Shown: one piece after another, positions 14,843 to 19,156 of the stretch | Layout: each line of letters opens with the position of its first letter | Position numbering within the stretch: position 1 is the first letter of the stretch | Assembly (NCBI GenBank): GCA_964390555.1 | Contig: CAYMJU010000179.1 | Location: 1-19,156 of the forward strand | Reading direction: 5' to 3' | From: CAVTWS01 sp964390555 | GTDB taxonomy: Bacteria > Actinomycetota > Acidimicrobiia > Acidimicrobiales > SHLQ01 | Length of the DNA: 19,156 bases | The notes under the pieces: generated by a model | The model's input: only the letters and a program-made list of their open reading frames with translations | Databases searched by the model: none | Told to the model about the DNA's origin: nothing | Translations under genes and position numbers: made by a program

Positions 14843-17800
14843 CACGCCCGAGCGCGCGGCGTCGCGGACGTGGCCGCTTCGACGAAGCCGCACAGGGTGG
14901 CGATCAACCGCATCTGATCGACGCTGCGGGCCCGGCTGTCGAGCAGCGCCTCGGTGCCCACCACGTAGGCCAGGCAACGGGCGCGGCTGATCGCTACGTT
15001 GAGCCGGTTTCGGGAGAACAAGAAGTCGAGGCCGCGGGGTACGTCAGCCGCGGTCGAGGCCGTGAGCGAGAACACGACCACCGCGGCCTCCTGGCCCTGG
15101 AACTTGTCGACGGTGCCGACCCGCACACCGGCCGTGACCGGCTCGGCGTCGATGCATCTGCGCACCAGGTCGACCTGGTCGTTGTACGGCGCCACCACCA
15201 GCACATCGGCCGAGCCGAGCGGTCGGGTCACGTCGGTGTGATCGGTCCACGGGCTGCCGATCAGGCTTGCGACCACTTCGACGATCCGGCGCGCCTCGAC
15301 CTCGGAACGAGTCGAGCACCCGTGGTGGTCGACCGGCACGAACCGGAGCCCCGTACCGAGCGCGGTGCCCTGCGTCGCGCAACTTCGATGGCTGTGCAGA
15401 CGGCCTTCGTAGATGTGGTCGGAGATGAATCCGCACACGTCGGGGTGCATGCGGCGCGTGGTCGCGAGGAACACACCCCGATCGGGCGTGATCGTCGGCT
15501 GGCCCTCGAGAACGTGCTCGAGGACGCTCGCGCCGGCCCCATCGGGGTGCGAGCCCTGCACGACCTGGGGCAGCTGCAAGGGGTCGCCGAGCAGCACGAC
15601 GCAGCGAGCGCCGCCGGCGGCGGCGAGCGCGTCGGCGAGTGACAGTTGCCCGGCCTCGTCGATGAACAACACGTCGACCGGTTCGCACCACAACTCTTTC
15701 GAGGAGAAGACCCACGTGGTGCCGGTCACCAGGTTCACCGCGGGGTCCGCCGCCCTCGTGTTCGCAGTGCTGTGCTCGACCTGGGGCGCGAGGCCGTCGC
15801 GCCGCGTGGGGGCGCGCCGCACGCCTCGAAGCAGATCGAGGTCGCCGGCCCGGGCGAACACCTCGAGCGTGGCGTCGAGCAGGTTGTCGATGGCGGCATG
15901 GCTCATCGCTGAGATGCCGACCCGCCGGCCGGCGGCGACGAGCGTGTGGATGAGGTGGGCTCCGGTGTAGGTCTTGCCGGTGCCGGGCGGTCCCTGCACG
16001 GCCACGAAGCTGTTGTCGAGGTGCGTGACCCAGACCTTCATCTCGTCGAGATCGTCGGTGAAGCCGCCGGGTCCCAGCTCGAAGCCAGGGTCGAAACGCG
16101 GCCGATCGCGGCGCAGCAGCGCCAGGGCGACCGGACTCGGAGGATCGGCCGGATCGGCCTCGAGCACTCGTGCGGCCAGGTTCGACAGCGCCTCGGGTTT
16201 GGGCGCCGGCTTGACCCAATCGTTGGACACCACCGCCCGGGGCACCACGCCGAGATCGACCGCTCGCTCGTTCCAGGTGATTCCCACCGACCCGCTCCCG
16301 TCAGGCTCCACATCGAGACGATCGATGGTGGCGAAACCGACGAGTCCCTCGCCGCCACCGAACACGACGCCCTTCGTGGGCTCGAGGCCCACACCGAGCG
16401 TCTGGGGCGGGAACCGGAGCTCGAGCCCGCCCACGAGCTGCTGGTCCCTGGCGCCGAACCGCTCGTACGGCCCGACCCGGGTGAGGCCCCCGATGACGCT
16501 GGGATCGGCGAGCTGGGTCGACTCGGCCGCGCCGGTCATGGCGATCAGGTTGCCGAACACGGCGCGGCTCTCGCGCCGCCAATAGCCGAGCAGGTGAGCG
16601 AGCGTGTGTTCACCCGTGTCGGGTTCGACGGCGAGCAGAGCCTCGACCTGGTCGTCGATGTCGGACCCCGACGACTCTGGTACCTCGATGGTCGCGGTGC
16701 GCCACCGCAACTCCGGCGGGCGCTGACCGACCAACCACTCCCGTAGCGCCCGAGTGGCACGAACGTCGTCCTCGTTGTAGCGAGCGATGCGATCCAACCG
16801 ACCCGGGTCGCGGTCGGTGCACCATTCGTCGTAGTCGACGACCGCTGCGGCCCCGGCGTCGATCTCGTGGCTGCGCTCGTAGTCGGTTAGCAACTCGACA
16901 TGCTTGAGCCCGTATGACTCGGTACCGACCTGCACTGCCCCGGTGACCACGCGGTACAAGTCGACGAACAGTCCGGTATCGACCAACCGGGCGAGCCGCG
17001 ACTCACCCACGCCGTGATCGGCGGCCAGGCGCTCGAGAGCGCTGCGTTCGGTGTGGTTGTAGTGGTAGACGTGCATCCCCGGATACCGGCCTCGGCGCGC
17101 GGCTAGGTCATCGATGAGCTGTGCGGTGATGTCTCGTTCGCCGTGATGGTCGTGCGCCCACCGGGCCTCGTAGGCCCACTCACCGGATTCGCCGCTGGTG
17201 AGCAGACCGAACAAGAAGAACAGCCCGGCGTCGGGCCGCCAGAACGGATGGCCCTCGAAGTCGAGGAAAACATCGCCATCGTCGGGTGCGGGAAGCGCAG
17301 CGAAGCCGATGTGGGAGCCGTCGTCGGGTACCGGAAGATGAATCACCGGCGGGTGTTCGCCGGGCCGGTCACGAGCCCGGACCTGGAGCGAGGCCTGGGT
17401 CACCAGCCGGGCCAGCCGATCCGGTCCGATGCCCTCGACCGGCGACAACTCCACCGGGCCGAGGTTCGCCAAGTCGGCGAGGGTGCGCCGACCGTCGGTC
17501 ACGAGCGCCTGGCGATCGGCCCGGAGGATCCCGGCCGTGTACACGAGCGAGTCCTCGGCCCGCCACTGCGTCTCACACGTCGGTGCGAACTCGCAGAACT
17601 GGCAGTGGTTGCACGGCTCGGCCTCGGTCGGGGCGCCAGGACCGTCGAGCAACCCGCGAAGCTGGCGACGCATCCGCCGCCAGTACGCGTGCACATCGGC
17701 GAGACGAACCCGTTCGATGCGGCCCGAGCCGAGCCAGATGCCCAGGTGCTCGGGAACGGTGCCCGTGAGGACCTCGATCGCTTCGGCGTAGAAACAGAGC

Positions 17801-18225
17801 TGGAGAACGTGACCCGGTTTGGCCGCGGCTCGAGTCAGCTTTGCATCGACAGGCTCCCACCGGACCGATCCATCGGCGTCCTCGACGCGCACGACGAAGT
17901 CGGCCACACCGCGCGCACCGTCGTGCACGAACGGCATCTGGTACACGACGTCGTGGTCACCCAGGAACGGGTTGCCGATTCGGGCGACCCACCGATCGAA
18001 CCGTTCGTTCGCGTGCTTGCCCGGTACGTCGAGCACCTTGCGACCCTCGCCACGGAAGTGATCCAGGCAGGCACGCTCGTGAGCCAGACCCTTGTCCATC
18101 AGCATGTCGGCCAGCGCCGCACCACCACCGACGACCACCGACTCGCCCGCATCGCGGCGACGCTGCAACGTGAGCGAGTGCGAGCAGTCGAGGAACGCCG
18201 TGATCTTCGACGGGGTCAACAGCAT
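14842..18225 (-). CDS. TM0106 family RecB-like nuclease / RNase H-like / superfamily 1 helicase
   Basis: About 1,127 aa, with three nucleic-acid modules in one chain. First, a RecB/Cas4-like nuclease (~1-225): D-F in G-V-A-D-F-V-V, V-D-A-K, Q-L-C-F-Y, plus four cysteines that could hold an Fe-S cluster (C-S-H near residue 14, then C-N-H-C-Q-F-C and a following Cys near 205-217). A helix-hairpin-helix-like I-G-P-D-R-L-A-R-L follows at about 267. Second, an RNase H-fold exonuclease (~315-500): F-L-D-F-E-G and Y-N-E-D-D-V-R-A-T. Third, a C-terminal DNA2/NAM7-like helicase: G-P-P-G-T-G-K-T (~746), F-I-D-E-A-G-Q (~855), L-L-G-D-P-L-Q-L-P-Q, D-K-F-Q-G-Q-E (~1042) and N-V-A-I-S-R-A-R. GTG 18237 and ATG 18234 are alternative starts; 18225 has the best ribosome site. 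It probably acts in DNA or R-loop processing or repair; the substrate is unknown. Confidence 0.9.
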   Translation of the reverse strand: MLLTPSKITAFLDCSHSLTLQRRRDAGESVVVGGGAALADMLMDKGLAHERACLDHFRGEGRKVLDVPGKHANERFDRWVARIGNPFLGDHDVVYQMPFVHDGARGVADFVVRVEDADGSVRWEPVDAKLTRAAAKPGHVLQLCFYAEAIEVLTGTVPEHLGIWLGSGRIERVRLADVHAYWRRMRRQLRGLLDGPGAPTEAEPCNHCQFCEFAPTCETQWRAEDSLVYTAGILRADRQALVTDGRRTLADLANLGPVELSPVEGIGPDRLARLVTQASLQVRARDRPGEHPPVIHLPVPDDGSHIGFAALPAPDDGDVFLDFEGHPFWRPDAGLFFLFGLLTSGESGEWAYEARWAHDHHGERDITAQLIDDLAARRGRYPGMHVYHYNHTERSALERLAADHGVGESRLARLVDTGLFVDLYRVVTGAVQVGTESYGLKHVELLTDYERSHEIDAGAAAVVDYDEWCTDRDPGRLDRIARYNEDDVRATRALREWLVGQRPPELRWRTATIEVPESSGSDIDDQVEALLAVEPDTGEHTLAHLLGYWRRESRAVFGNLIAMTGAAESTQLADPSVIGGLTRVGPYERFGARDQQLVGGLELRFPPQTLGVGLEPTKGVVFGGGEGLVGFATIDRLDVEPDGSGSVGITWNERAVDLGVVPRAVVSNDWVKPAPKPEALSNLAARVLEADPADPPSPVALALLRRDRPRFDPGFELGPGGFTDDLDEMKVWVTHLDNSFVAVQGPPGTGKTYTGAHLIHTLVAAGRRVGISAMSHAAIDNLLDATLEVFARAGDLDLLRGVRRAPTRRDGLAPQVEHSTANTRAADPAVNLVTGTTWVFSSKELWCEPVDVLFIDEAGQLSLADALAAAGGARCVVLLGDPLQLPQVVQGSHPDGAGASVLEHVLEGQPTITPDRGVFLATTRRMHPDVCGFISDHIYEGRLHSHRSCATQGTALGTGLRFVPVDHHGCSTRSEVEARRIVEVVASLIGSPWTDHTDVTRPLGSADVLVVAPYNDQVDLVRRCIDAEPVTAGVRVGTVDKFQGQEAAVVVFSLTASTAADVPRGLDFLFSRNRLNVAISRARCLAYVVGTEALLDSRARSVDQMRLIATLCGFVEAATSATPRARA

Positions 18226-18233
18226 GTCGGCCA

Positions 18234-18239
18234 TCACCT
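18234..18239 (-). promoter_or_regulatory. Ribosome binding site deciding the nuclease-helicase start
   Basis: AGGTGA on the minus strand is 8 nt before the ATG at 18225. The GTG at 18237 and ATG at 18234 overlap this site and have nothing better upstream. Confidence 0.45.
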
Positions 18240-18251
18240 ATCTGTACACGG

Positions 18252-18326
18252 CCAGTGTGACACTCAGGTTTGCGTCGGCGTGCCCCCAGAGGGCGAGCCG
18301 ATAGGCGAGCCCTCCAATGTGACAGT
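18252..18326. promoter_or_regulatory. Pair of related 13-bp palindrome-like sites upstream of the nuclease-helicase gene
   Basis: CCAGTGTGACACT (18252-18264) and CCAATGTGACAGT (18314-18326) match at 11 of 13 bases and lie 62 bp apart, close to six helical turns. The first contains a perfect AGTGT-G-ACACT palindrome and the second a one-mismatch version. They sit in the 174-bp region 18226-18399, which holds no gene, at about 27 and 89 bp from the ATG. They could be a two-site operator. Confidence 0.35.
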
Positions 18327-18399
18327 GGCACTTCTCGACGGCGCCAGCAGGCGAGCGAGACCGATCCGACGTCGAACGTTCACCTAGTGGCGCGTGCCC

Positions 18400-19156
18400 T
18401 CAGGGCAGGTAGTACCCCGCGACATCGGCGAGCAGGTCGGTGCCCGACTGGCTGAAATGGGCCAGCGCAACGTCGTCTCCTAGGCGCAAGATCGCCGCGT
18501 TGGCCCGGGTGTCGCCGGCGGCCAAGTTGAGGATCGACGCGAGCGGCTGCCCGAACCCACCCGGCCAGCTGGTCACATAACCGGCAGCTTGCGCGTCGGT
18601 GCCGGTCAGGTTGACGACGACCGCCGACGCCGACGCGATCACCCCGGCCACGCCACCGATCGGCGTCGTGATCGTCTGGCCGGCACCGACCAGACCCTTG
18701 GGCCCCGCGGCCGGCTCCCCGGGCCGGGTGTCGAACACCCGAGTCGGCGTCAGCGGGACGACGCGGCCGGCGGTCACCAGTCCGGATGCGGCCGTGTAAT
18801 AGCCGGCGACATCGGCGAGCAGGTGCGTCCCGGTTTGGCTGAACAGGGAGACCCGACCGTCGGCACCGACCGGAACGGTCACCAGGTTCGCCCGGGTCTG
18901 GCCCGGCGCGGTCAGGTTGAGGCTCGACGCCAGAGGTTGGGGCTGCCCGGCCGGCCACACGGCCACGAACCCCGGCCCGGCGGCGTCGGTGGCGGTCACG
19001 TTCATCGCCACGGCTACCACACCCGCCGGCGGTACCCCGGCGACGCCGGCGATCTGGACGTCGATCGACTGACCGGCGGCTACGAATCCCTTGGGACCAG
19101 GACTGGCCTCGGTCGGCCGGGTGTCGAACACGCGAGCGGGCGGCAATGGCACGAAC
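18400..19156 (-). CDS. Surface-repeat protein, C-terminal part (5' end outside window)
   Basis: The frame runs from the window edge to a TGA at 18402-18400. The GTG at 19152 is not taken as the start because coding continues upstream (F-V-P-L-P-P-A-R-V-F-D-T-R). The visible ~252 residues are two repeats of ~120 residues. Each begins R-V-F-D-T-R-P, contains G-P-K-G, G-V-A-G-V, (V/L)-(N/T)-x-T-x-(T/G)-D-A and L-A-S-(S/I)-L-N-L, and ends L-L-A-D-V-A-G-Y-Y. They are homologous to the three repeats in the gene at 6966-10040. The protein ends two residues after the last repeat, with no anchor, so these repeats form the extreme C-terminus. Domains before the repeats are unknown. Probably secreted or surface bound. 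Confidence 0.85.
   Translation of the reverse strand, partial: FVPLPPARVFDTRPTEASPGPKGFVAAGQSIDVQIAGVAGVPPAGVVAVAMNVTATDAAGPGFVAVWPAGQPQPLASSLNLTAPGQTRANLVTVPVGADGRVSLFSQTGTHLLADVAGYYTAASGLVTAGRVVPLTPTRVFDTRPGEPAAGPKGLVGAGQTITTPIGGVAGVIASASAVVVNLTGTDAQAAGYVTSWPGGFGQPLASILNLAAGDTRANAAILRLGDDVALAHFSQSGTDLLADVAGYYLP

Noticed and set aside
18373..18382. TCGAACGTTC-like palindrome as a LexA/SOS box for the nuclease-helicase
   Set aside because: The actinobacterial SOS box needs a 4-nt spacer between TCGAAC and GTTCGA; the half-sites here abut.
17143..18387. A 414-codon plus-strand open frame opposite the nuclease-helicase
   Set aside because: It is antisense to intact nuclease and RNase H motifs and resembles no family; a GC-driven shadow.
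19150..19152. GTG as the start of the last surface-repeat gene
   Set aside because: The frame continues to the window edge and the GTG falls at the start of a repeat with no signal peptide, so the gene is 5'-truncated by the window.
1..19156. RNA genes, CRISPR arrays, insertion sequences, phage or att sites
   Set aside because: No tRNA-like cloverleaf, regularly spaced repeats, transposase or integrase motifs were seen; the regions are accounted for by coding sequence.

Overview
The window is uniformly high-GC DNA, densely packed with genes on both strands. Codons are strongly GC3-biased, and several genes have GTG or TTG starts. Two loci carry surface proteins with ~115-residue repeats marked by R-V-F/L-D-S/T-R and S-L-N-T-E-P-G. 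A Ser/Thr kinase with an extracellular NHL propeller, lipoprotein signals and a TM0106-type nuclease-helicase are also present. Together these suggest a free-living high-GC actinobacterium, most likely from the Acidimicrobiia (Ilumatobacter-like). That assignment is an inference from gene content. No rRNA, tRNA, CRISPR array, transposase or prophage gene was recognised.

Layout. (1) 1-2904, minus: the N-terminal ~968 residues of an alpha-2-macroglobulin-family lipoprotein; its C-terminus lies outside the window. (2) 3030-3614, plus: an orotate phosphoribosyltransferase-like enzyme. (3) 3652-6751 (or further), minus: a tightly coupled three-gene operon. It encodes two divergent tandem paralogues of the TIGR03032/DUF4915 beta-propeller-like family, then a CAP-domain lipoprotein. 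Gene overlaps are ATGA and TTGA. The 5' end of the first gene looks broken or switchable because of a 14-bp tandem repeat. (4) 6966-10040, plus: a large surface protein. A degenerate alpha/beta-hydrolase-like N-terminal domain is followed by an internal signal/TM segment, an uncharacterised extracellular region, a Calx-beta domain and three repeats. (5) 10110-12299, minus: a PknD-like receptor kinase with a six-bladed NHL sensor. (6) 12442-14052, plus: a CocE/NonD serine hydrolase. (7) 14160-14816, plus: a 1-Cys peroxiredoxin. (8) 14842-18225, minus: a three-part nuclease/RNase H/helicase protein of the TM0106 family. (9) 18400-19156, minus: the C-terminal end of a second surface-repeat protein.

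The main theme is the cell envelope: the A2M lipoprotein, CAP lipoprotein, two surface-repeat proteins and an envelope-sensing kinase. Housekeeping and stress genes (PyrE, peroxiredoxin, hydrolase, nucleic-acid processing) are interspersed. The three convergent gene pairs each have a short perfect inverted repeat at their junction, probably acting as shared terminators. Two observations stand out. One is the 14-bp repeat whose copy number would set the reading frame of the first DUF4915 gene. The other is the chimeric surface protein, in which what looks like a complete signal peptide sits about 180 residues inside the ORF, behind a dead hydrolase-like domain.
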